DNA of 20,122 nucleotides from JBFFXF01 sp041569895 (GTDB lineage: Bacteria > Planctomycetota > UBA8108 > JACQVS01), in assembly GCA_041569895.1 (NCBI GenBank), contig JBFFXF010000124.1, forward strand, positions 1 through 20,122, read 5' to 3'. The position numbers and the translations under genes are program-made. The notes beneath the pieces were generated by a model that saw nothing but the letters and a program-made list of their open reading frames with translations, was not told where the DNA came from and made no database searches. This document shows, piece by piece, positions 13,797 to 20,122 of the stretch (the first letter of the stretch is position 1; each line of letters begins with the position of its first letter).

Positions 13797-14534
13797 TCAG
13801 TCCGGGACAGCCGCCGCGCCGCCGGCGCCGAGCTTGCTCTGGTGCAGGTTGAGCATCAGCTCGACCTCGCCCTTCGGCAGCCCGGTGGCGTCCGCGATGC
13901 CCGAAGGGCTGGCGCCGGACTGGAAGAGCTCGACGACCCGGCCGAAGGTGGCGGGATCGTCGTCGCGCCCGGGCCCGCCGTCCGGGCTCGCGTGCGCTGC
14001 TTTCGGGTCCGACGCGGTGGGGTCCGATCCGCCGGTATCGGCCTCGTCCCCGGGCGACGGCTGCGCATCCGCCGCCGGCCCGGTGGTCGCCACGGCGACG
14101 GCGTCGGAGCGCGACACCGCCTGCTCGCGCGACGCCGCGCCCGCCTCGAGCCGGGCGAGCCTCGCCTCGATGCGGCGCTCGGCCGCCTCGACGTCCTCGA
14201 GCAGCTTTCGAAGGTACGTCATCTTGGTGTCGAGCCGGCCCTCGACCTCGCGCGCGAAGTCGTGGAGCTCGACGAAGACCTTGTTGAGCTCCGCCGCCGC
14301 CCCGCGGCTGTCGGCTCCGCCGCGACCCGTTGCCGCCGAGGCCGCGCTCGCCGTGCCCGTCGAGGCGCGTGCCGCCTTCTCACGCAGGTCGGCCTTCCAC
14401 GTCGCCGTCTGCTGCTGGAGCTCGCGGAAACGGCGCCCGGTGATGCGGAGGACGAGATACATCACCGCGATGACGAGGAAGATCAGCAGGATCGGCTGGT
14501 ACTCCCCGAGGATCGACTGGAGCGGATACGGCAT
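13797..14534 (-). CDS. Membrane-anchored coiled-coil protein with C-terminal helix-turn-helix-like region (DUF6115/DUF2802-like)
   Basis: A 245-aa protein. There is one N-terminal TM (about residues 13-32) followed by a basic/Gln-rich stretch. An amphipathic coiled coil lies at about 83-140, from AELNKVFVELHDFAREVEGR to RRIEARLARLE. A long acidic, Ala/Asp/Gly-rich linker spans about 145-195. The C-terminal helical region (198-235; FGRVVELFQSGASPSGIADA then TGLPKGEVELMLNLHQSK) has the helix-turn-helix look of DUF6115/DUF2802 proteins, in which a cytoplasmic HTH-like domain is tethered to the membrane. The Ser/Gly-x-x-x-I-A-x-x-T-G-L-x-x-x-E-V core supports this. Function is unknown. It is the last of four same-strand genes starting with carB and is separated from the DUF1015 gene by 121 bases rich in palindromes. 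Confidence 0.7.
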   Translation of the reverse strand: MPYPLQSILGEYQPILLIFLVIAVMYLVLRITGRRFRELQQQTATWKADLREKAARASTGTASAASAATGRGGADSRGAAAELNKVFVELHDFAREVEGRLDTKMTYLRKLLEDVEAAERRIEARLARLEAGAASREQAVSRSDAVAVATTGPAADAQPSPGDEADTGGSDPTASDPKAAHASPDGGPGRDDDPATFGRVVELFQSGASPSGIADATGLPKGEVELMLNLHQSKLGAGGAAAVPD

Positions 14535-14603
14535 CCCCTCACACTCTCTTCAGGGTTCTTCTCTTCCGCTTCTGTTCCGCTTCTGTTCCGCGCGCCCGCC
14601 ACG

Positions 14604-14617
14604 CCGCGTCGACGCGG
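14604..14617. repeat. Perfect 14-bp palindrome CCGCGTCGACGCGG
   Basis: This is a perfect inverted repeat in the gap between the DUF1015 and DUF6115 genes. It is followed at 14624-14637 by a GCGCC-TTCC-GGCGC hairpin and preceded at 14564-14591 by an 11-bp direct repeat, TTCCGCTTCTG, present about 2.5 times. It could be an operator, an RNA hairpin between cistrons or chance in GC-rich DNA. Confidence 0.4.
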
Positions 14618-14655
14618 GCGCATGCGCCTTCCGGCGCCGCTTCACGGCTCTCTTC

Positions 14656-15912
14656 TCAACCGGTCAAGCCGCTCGCGTCGGTCTCCACCGGCTCGAGCGA
14701 CCAGAGTACCAGACCGCTCCAGAGCTTGGGATAGAAAAACGTCGTCTTCTGGGGGAAGACCTCGCCGCCCTCCACCACCGAGCGAAACTGTCCGGCCGGC
14801 ACCGGTCGCATGCGGAACAGGAGGTCGCCCTCGCCGCGCTCGAGCGCCTCGCGCTCGCCCGTTCCCTCCTTGAAGAACCGCACGCCGAGGGCGCGGTCCG
14901 GCGACAGGGCCGGGCGCAGCCAGCTCTCGAGCACGAGGCTCTCGAGGACGCCGTAGTCGCTCGAGGCGGCTCCCGAGCTCGACTCGCGGATCTCCTCGGG
15001 AATGCGGAAACGCTCCGTGCGCTCGACGGTCTCGACGACGTAGTCCCAGTCGTCCTCGCCGGCGGGCTCGAGGTGCTGCTCGAGGATCAGAAGCGCCTCG
15101 TCGGCCTGGCCCCGACAGTTGACCAGCCGGTGCGTGGCGAGGATCGACAGCCCGTCCCCGACGAGGTTCCCGAGGACCATCGGCTGCCATTCGCTCCCGG
15201 GGCGACGCGACGGGTCGCCGGCGACGTGCTCGCGATACTGCAGCGCGGTCGTGTAGCGGTGGTGTCCGTCGGCGATGATCGGCCGCTGCGACCGGAACGA
15301 CTCGCGCAGGCGCTCGATGGCGGCGCGCTCGCGCACCGGCCAGAGCGCGTGCACCTCGCCGGGCCTCGCCTCGACGGCGAGCTCCGGGTCCTCCCGCGAG
15401 CACTCGTCGAGGACGCCATCGATGGTCTCGTCGGGATCCTCGTAGAGCAGGAAGATCGGCTCGAGGTGCGCCCGAGTCGCCTCGAGGAGGTGGAAGCGGT
15501 CGTCGACGTGCTCGGGGAAGGTGCGCTCGTGCGGCAGGACGACGCGCTCCTCGAACGCATGCAGCCGCCCGAGCGTCGCCAGCCCGCGGAACCGCGCCCG
15601 CTTGCTCGTGCCCGGCACGGTGTAGTCACAGCCGTAGATCCAGAGCGCCGGGCTGTCGTCCTCGCGCAGCACGCCGCGCTTCTTCCAGTCGATGAGACGA
15701 GCCGCCCGCGCGGCATAGTCCTCCTTCTTGCCCGGCTGCTCGCCGAGCGTCAGACGGACGATGTTCCAGGGCGAGCGCTCGAGGAGCGCGCGGTGCTCGG
15801 CGGGCGCGATGATGTCGTAGGGAGGCGCGACCCACTCCTCCGGTCGGCCGGCGACCTCGGCCGCGAATCGAAGCGCCCGGAACGGCGCGATCTGGAAGCC
15901 CGTGTCGGTCAC
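14656..15912 (-). CDS. DUF1015 family protein
   Basis: A 418-aa cytoplasmic protein of the widespread DUF1015 family, whose function is not established. Family hallmarks in order are: N-terminal FQIAPFRALRF, WVAPPYDIIAPAEH, NIVRLTLGE, a VLPHERTF motif leading into DRFHLLEATRAHLEPIFLLYED, and the signature RPIIADGHHRYTTALQY. The C-terminal part ends KTTFFYPKLWSGLV, also typical. The start is a GTG at 15912 (Val-Thr-Asp-Thr-Gly-Phe), with GGAG about ten bases upstream. It fits the usual family length of about 400 aa, whereas longer in-frame starts would overlap the upstream gene. It lies 71 bases after the prenyltransferase-repeat gene on the same strand. No catalytic assignment is made. Confidence 0.88.
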   Translation of the reverse strand: MTDTGFQIAPFRALRFAAEVAGRPEEWVAPPYDIIAPAEHRALLERSPWNIVRLTLGEQPGKKEDYAARAARLIDWKKRGVLREDDSPALWIYGCDYTVPGTSKRARFRGLATLGRLHAFEERVVLPHERTFPEHVDDRFHLLEATRAHLEPIFLLYEDPDETIDGVLDECSREDPELAVEARPGEVHALWPVRERAAIERLRESFRSQRPIIADGHHRYTTALQYREHVAGDPSRRPGSEWQPMVLGNLVGDGLSILATHRLVNCRGQADEALLILEQHLEPAGEDDWDYVVETVERTERFRIPEEIRESSSGAASSDYGVLESLVLESWLRPALSPDRALGVRFFKEGTGEREALERGEGDLLFRMRPVPAGQFRSVVEGGEVFPQKTTFFYPKLWSGLVLWSLEPVETDASGLTG

Positions 15913-15983
15913 GTCGATTGCACTCCGCCTTTCTCGCGGCCCGCGGCCGCCACGGCACGCCGTCCACGCTCGCGCTCGGCGGC

Positions 15984-17234
15984 TCAGCGCTTCTTCTTCG
16001 GGTCGACGATGGCGTCGCGACAGATCGACATCGCGATCACGGCGTAGCACGTCGTCAGCGTCGGGATCCCCTCCATCCACCGATCCGCCTCGTTCACCCA
16101 CATGCCCTCGCCCTCCTGGATCGAGACCAGCTTGCCGCCGAGCTCCCGCGCCCAGTCGTGGCGGACGCCGCGAGCGTCGACGATGGTGGGCTCGCCGTAC
16201 GTCGAGAGAGCCTTCGCCATCGTGTGGTAGTAGTAAAAGAGGCCCTGCAGTCCGAGCTCCGGCTTCTCGAGCGTCGCCATGCCGGGGTTGACGTCGACGG
16301 TGAAGTTCTTGCTGATCCACTCGAACGCCTTCTGCACGCGGATGTCGTCACGATCGACGCGCGCGTAGAGGAAGCTGAGAAGCCCGGCGTACGTCATGCT
16401 GCCGTAGGAGGAGAAGAGTTTCTCGCCGCCGCCGCCGGTGCTGCTCGGGCCGCGGGTGAAGTCGGGGCCGTACCGGAAACCCCAGTCACCCGTGGTGCCG
16501 ACCTTGCGCTTCTCGAGCACGGGATCCACCTCCCCGGCGTTCTGCGTGCGCGCGAGGTAGATCTTGACCCGCTCCCAGACGCTGTCGCCGGCGGAGAGCC
16601 CGGTCTCGAAGAGCGCCTCGGCGACGTACTTCGTCACCGACAGGTTCGCCTGCCCCTTGAGGTCGTACCCCCACCCGCCGTAGGAGGGGCTCTCGTTCGA
16701 GAATCCCTGCTTCTCGACGAACTGCCTCGACTTCAGGTACTCCTGCGCCTTCTCGATCTTGCCGGCGTATTTCTTCTCATCGAGCGTCACCAGAGCGAGC
16801 ATCGCCACCGAGGTCTTGTACTCGACGAGGGACGGATCGCGCGGGTCATGGAAGCTTCCGTCGGGCTGCTGCCGCGCGAGGACGAACTCGAGCGCTCCGG
16901 TGATCGCCCGACCGTCTCGCGGCGCCAGCTTCTCCGGCGCCCGCGCGAGCGCGTAGAGCGCGAACGCGGTGAGGCCGATGTCGGACGACCCCGCCAGCCG
17001 GGGGTTGAGGCGCGTCGGGCCGTACCCGCCGTCGGGATTCTGCCGGCTGCGCAGCCACGTGACGCCGCGCTCGAGCGAGCCCTCGAGGTCCTTCACCGAC
17101 ACGGCGTCGACTTTCTTGGCGCCGCCCTCGGCCTGCGCCCCGACCGCCGGCCGCAGGGCCAGGGCCGAGAACATCACCGCCGTCGAGACCACCACGGCCG
17201 AGAGCTTGCGACTGGCGTCGATTCTTCGATTCAT
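15984..17234 (-). CDS. Secreted prenyltransferase/squalene-oxidase repeat protein
   Basis: A 416-aa exported protein with an alpha/alpha-toroid fold of prenyltransferase/squalene-oxidase repeats. Residues 1-33 are a signal peptide ending near VGAQA. Repeat units are visible as LERGVTWLRSRQNPDGGYG, LEFVLARQQPDGSFHDP, EYLKSRQF with SPSYGGWGYDL, a unit around SYGSMTYAGLLSFLYARV, and one around GLQGLFYYYHTMAKALSTYG. The true cyclase catalytic context (DxDDTA) is absent, so it is not expected to be a squalene-hopene cyclase; export argues the same way. Similar secreted proteins are common in planctomycetes. ATG 17234 was preferred; ATG 17246 in frame would add four residues but its purine-rich GAAGG abuts the codon. 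It lies 164 bases downstream of carB and upstream of the DUF1015 gene. Confidence 0.85.
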   Translation of the reverse strand: MNRRIDASRKLSAVVVSTAVMFSALALRPAVGAQAEGGAKKVDAVSVKDLEGSLERGVTWLRSRQNPDGGYGPTRLNPRLAGSSDIGLTAFALYALARAPEKLAPRDGRAITGALEFVLARQQPDGSFHDPRDPSLVEYKTSVAMLALVTLDEKKYAGKIEKAQEYLKSRQFVEKQGFSNESPSYGGWGYDLKGQANLSVTKYVAEALFETGLSAGDSVWERVKIYLARTQNAGEVDPVLEKRKVGTTGDWGFRYGPDFTRGPSSTGGGGEKLFSSYGSMTYAGLLSFLYARVDRDDIRVQKAFEWISKNFTVDVNPGMATLEKPELGLQGLFYYYHTMAKALSTYGEPTIVDARGVRHDWARELGGKLVSIQEGEGMWVNEADRWMEGIPTLTTCYAVIAMSICRDAIVDPKKKR

Positions 17235-17398
17235 GTCTCGATCCATCCTTCGGTATCCGGCTCCGCCGATCCCGGCGATTTCTCCGATGTGCCTGCGGGC
17301 GACGCCGGCGCTCACCCCCGAGTGTGCGCCGCGCCCCCCCGGATTGCAACGCCGGCGAGCGGCCGCCGGTTCAGATGGCCGATCGGGGGCCCTTCCGG

Positions 17399-20122
17399 TC
17401 ACGGCTTCGGGAAGTAGTCCTGCAGCGCCCGCACGGTGAAATCGCTCCGCTTCAGCGAGCGGATCCCGTTGACCGCCGCCCGCGCCGCCGCGATCGTCGT
17501 GATGCACGGGATGCCGAGCGCGATGGTGTGCATGCGGATCTTCGCCTCGTCGAGGTGTGTGCCACGGCCGGACGGGGTGTTGATCAGCAGCTTGATCTCG
17601 CGGGCGTTCATCAGGTCGAGGACGTTCGGGCTGCCCGAGGCGATCTTGCAGACCTCCTCGACGTCGTCGATTCCCGCCGACACCAGGTATCGCCGCGTGC
17701 CGGGCGTCGCGACGACGCCGTAGCCGAGCTGCAGGAGGTCACGCGCGATCGACGGCACGTACTTCTTGTCGCGCGCGTTGACGCTGATGAACACCTTGCC
17801 CTCCATCGGCAGCGCCTGCGAGGCAGCCATGTGCGACTTGGCGAACGCGATACCGAAGTCGTCGTCGATCCCCATCACCTCGCCGGTCGACTTCATCTCC
17901 GGACCGAGGATGATGTCGACGTTGCTGAAGCGGTTGAACGGGAAGACCGACTTCTTGACGGCGATGTGGGGCACCCGCACTTCCTTCTCGAAGCCGAGAT
18001 CGCGGAGCTTGCGCCCCACCATCACCTTGGCAGCGAGCTTCGCCAGCGGCACGTTGATCGCCTTCGACACGAAGGGCACCGTCCGCGAGCCGCGCGGGTT
18101 GACCTCCAGTATGTACACCGTGCCGCCCTTGACCGCGAACTGGATGTTCATCAGCCCGCGCACCTCGAGCGCCCTGGCGACCTCGGCGGTGATGTGGCGG
18201 ATCTCCTGCAGCACGGCCTCGCTCAGCGAGTACGGCGGCAGCGTGCAGCTCGAGTCGCCCGAGTGGATCCCCGCCTCCTCGATGTGCTCCATGATGCCGC
18301 CGATGACGACGATCTCGCCGTCGGAGATGGAGTCGACGTCGACCTCGATCGCCTCGTCGAGGTACTTGTCGATCAGCACCGGCAGGCCGGGGTTGACCTC
18401 GAGCGCGAACGCCATGTAGCGGTCGAGCTGCTCCTGATCCCACACGATCTCCATGGCGCGGCCGCCGAGCACGTAGGAGGGGCGCACGAGCACGGGATAC
18501 CCGATCCTCGCCGCCACGTCGCGCGCGGCCTCGAGCGTCAGCACCGTCGCGTTCGGCGGCTGGCGGAAGCCGAGGCGCTCGAGCAGCACCTTGAAGCGCT
18601 CACGGTCCTCGGCGAAGTCGATCGAGTCTGGGCTGGTGCCGAGGATCGGCACGCCGGCCTCCTGCAGGCCGCGCGCCAGGTTGAGCGGCGTCTGGCCGCC
18701 AAGCTGGAGGATCACCCCGTTCGGACGCTCCCGGTCGAAGATGTTGAGGACGTTCTCGAGCGTCAGCGGCTCGAAGTAGAGCTTGTTGGAGATGTCGTAG
18801 TCGGTGGAGACGGTCTCGGGGTTCGAGTTCACCATGATCGTCTCCCACCCCTCCTCCCGGAGGGCGAGAGACGCGTGCACACAGCAGTAATCGAACTCGA
18901 TGCCCTGGCCGATCCGGTTCGGCCCACCGCCGAGGATCATAACCTTGTTGCGATCGGACGACGGGCGGGCCTCGTCCTCGCTCTCGTAGGTCGAGTAGAA
19001 GTACGGGGTGTACGCCTCGAACTCCGCGGCGCAGGTGTCGACGAGCTTGAACGTCGCCTCGATGCCGTTCTTCTTGCGGAAGTCGCGCACGCGTTCCGCC
19101 GTCGACCCGAGAGCGTGCGCGAGCTGCGCATCCGAGTAGCCGAGCCGCTTGGCGCGACGGATCACCTGCGCGTCGAGGCTCGGCGCGTCGCGCAGCGCCG
19201 TGATCTCCGACTCGAACTCGACGAGCTCGAGCAGGTTGTCGAGGAACCACGGATCGATGCGCGTCAGCCCGTGCACCTCCTCGAGCGGCATCCCCCGCCG
19301 CAACGCGTGGTGGATGTAGATCAGCCGTTCGCTGTTGGGCTCGCGGAGCTTGGCGCGGATCTCGTCGAGGCCGAGCGCCGCGCCGCCGTTCAGCCGGTCC
19401 TGCTGCGGATCGAGCCCGAATCCGATCGATTTCACCTCGAGCGACTGGAGCGCCTTCTGGATCGCCTCCTTGAAGGTGCGGCCGATCGCCATCGCCTCCC
19501 CCACCGACTTCATCTTGGTGGTCAGCACGGGGTCGGTGTCGGGGAACTTCGCGAAGTCGAAGCGCGGGATCTTGACGACGCAGTAGTCGATCGACGGCTC
19601 GTAGCAGGCGGGCGTCTTCTGCGTGATGTCGTTGGGGATCTCGTCGAGCGTGTAGCCGACCGCCAGCTTGGTGGCGATCTTGGCGATCGGAAAACCGGTC
19701 GCCTTCGACGCCAGCGCCGAGCTGCGCGAGACGCGCGGGTTCATCTCGATCACCACCATGCGCCCGTCCGACGGATCGACGGCGAACTGGATGTTCGAGC
19801 CGCCGGTCTCGACGCCGATCTTGCGGATGATCGCGATCGCCGCGTTCCGCATCACCTGGTATTCCTTGTCGGTGAGCGTCTGCGCGGGCGCCACGGTGAT
19901 GCTGTCGCCGGTGTGCACGCCCATGGCGTCGAAGTTCTCGATGGAGCACACGATCACCGCGTTGTCGCAGCGGTCGCGCATCACCTCGAGCTCGAACTCC
20001 TTCCACCCCTCGACCGACTCCTCGAGAAGCACCGAGTGCACGGGACTGGCGTTGAGCCCCGCGTCGACCATGCGCTCGAAATCCTCCGGCGTCCTCGCGA
20101 GGCCGCCGCCGGTGCCGCCGAG
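17399..20122 (-). CDS. carB: Carbamoyl-phosphate synthase large subunit (5' end outside window)
   Basis: The last 907 residues of CarB; the family is about 1,070 aa, so roughly the first 165 residues lie beyond 20122. The frame is open to the window edge, where it reads LGGTGGGLARTPEDFERMV. CarB uses two ATP, bicarbonate and ammonia (channelled from CarA) to make carbamoyl phosphate for pyrimidines and arginine. Visible are the first ATP-grasp domain (CSIENFDAMGVHTGDSITVA, VIEMNPRVSRSSALASKATG), the oligomerisation region with DTCAAEFEAYTPYFYSTYE, the second half opening KVMILGGGPNRIGQGIEFDY, its ATP-grasp domain (RPSYVLGGRAMEIV, EVDVDSISDGE, ILEVNPRGSRTVPFVSKA), and the C-terminal MGS-like allosteric domain (about 17399-17810; VATPGTRRYLVSAGI, LINTPSGRGTHLDEAKIR). 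No interrupting stop or frameshift was seen. Confidence 0.97.
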   Translation of the reverse strand, partial: LGGTGGGLARTPEDFERMVDAGLNASPVHSVLLEESVEGWKEFELEVMRDRCDNAVIVCSIENFDAMGVHTGDSITVAPAQTLTDKEYQVMRNAAIAIIRKIGVETGGSNIQFAVDPSDGRMVVIEMNPRVSRSSALASKATGFPIAKIATKLAVGYTLDEIPNDITQKTPACYEPSIDYCVVKIPRFDFAKFPDTDPVLTTKMKSVGEAMAIGRTFKEAIQKALQSLEVKSIGFGLDPQQDRLNGGAALGLDEIRAKLREPNSERLIYIHHALRRGMPLEEVHGLTRIDPWFLDNLLELVEFESEITALRDAPSLDAQVIRRAKRLGYSDAQLAHALGSTAERVRDFRKKNGIEATFKLVDTCAAEFEAYTPYFYSTYESEDEARPSSDRNKVMILGGGPNRIGQGIEFDYCCVHASLALREEGWETIMVNSNPETVSTDYDISNKLYFEPLTLENVLNIFDRERPNGVILQLGGQTPLNLARGLQEAGVPILGTSPDSIDFAEDRERFKVLLERLGFRQPPNATVLTLEAARDVAARIGYPVLVRPSYVLGGRAMEIVWDQEQLDRYMAFALEVNPGLPVLIDKYLDEAIEVDVDSISDGEIVVIGGIMEHIEEAGIHSGDSSCTLPPYSLSEAVLQEIRHITAEVARALEVRGLMNIQFAVKGGTVYILEVNPRGSRTVPFVSKAINVPLAKLAAKVMVGRKLRDLGFEKEVRVPHIAVKKSVFPFNRFSNVDIILGPEMKSTGEVMGIDDDFGIAFAKSHMAASQALPMEGKVFISVNARDKKYVPSIARDLLQLGYGVVATPGTRRYLVSAGIDDVEEVCKIASGSPNVLDLMNAREIKLLINTPSGRGTHLDEAKIRMHTIALGIPCITTIAAARAAVNGIRSLKRSDFTVRALQDYFPKP

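Noticed and set aside
13693..16047. A 784-codon plus-strand open frame
   Set aside because: It is antisense to the DUF6115-like and DUF1015 genes, both of which have recognisable family motifs on the minus strand.
15913..16320. N-terminal extension of the DUF1015 protein
   Set aside because: It would overlap the 3' end of the prenyltransferase-repeat gene and has no family similarity. The conserved domain begins right after GTG 15912.
16340..16375. Asp-Arg-Asp-Asp in the prenyltransferase-repeat protein as a cyclase DxDD catalytic motif
   Set aside because: The sequence context (ARVDRDDIRVQKAF) is unlike the DxDDTA of squalene-hopene cyclases, and the protein is exported. The match is superficial.
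17352..17369. Hairpin CCGGCG-6-CGCCGG after carB as an intrinsic terminator
   Set aside because: No T tract follows on the minus strand. Such GC stems arise easily by chance here.

Overview
The window is a GC-rich bacterial chromosome segment. Three features point to a planctomycete-like organism (Planctomycetota): an NPYEPP motif at the N-terminus of a small membrane protein, a secreted protein ending in a planctomycete-style dockerin domain with paired LFLG motifs, and LamG and prenyltransferase-repeat secreted proteins. This assignment is inference, since no rRNA or other taxonomic marker is present. The only stable RNA gene is an initiator tRNA. No CRISPR array, transposase, integrase or phage gene was seen.

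Layout. Positions 1-218 are leader or intergenic DNA with a weak terminator-like hairpin. Positions 219-4846 (+) hold a tight six-gene operon: small lipoprotein, two exported helical proteins, a coiled-coil/TPR-like exported protein, a MotA/TolQ/ExbB-type channel and an ExbD/TolR-type partner. The last four genes are joined by ATGA stop/start overlaps. Together they look like a proton-driven envelope motor that has four dedicated envelope proteins and no TonB, TolA, Pal or OmpA in the window. This is the best candidate for an undescribed system.

Positions 4847-6114 hold a DUF4328 membrane protein gene (-). It lies between two copies of a dispersed GGAGTC/GGTATC repeat, and a 9-bp ACGCAGATT array lies beside the second copy. 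Positions 6115-8461 (-) hold a 99-aa unknown, an ABC ATPase with unusual catalytic motifs, and a polytopic permease that overlaps it by TGATG.

Positions 8641-12702 hold two convergent secreted-protein genes. One is LamG - four-cysteine helical module - LamG (+). The other has four small modules, two beta-type domains and a dockerin-like C-terminus (-). Positions 12977-13453 (-) encode a PH-like membrane protein followed by a terminator. Positions 13563-13736 (-) form a complete tRNA-fMet unit with promoter, tRNA and intrinsic terminator.

Positions 13797-20122 (-) hold carB (its 5' end lies outside the window), a secreted prenyltransferase/squalene-oxidase-repeat protein, a DUF1015 protein and a membrane-anchored DUF6115/DUF2802-like protein. 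All four share one strand with short gaps, but only carB has an assigned metabolic role (carbamoyl phosphate for pyrimidines and arginine). No gene-free stretch exceeds 300 bases; the longest, 4847-5116 and 5834-6114, are mostly repeats.
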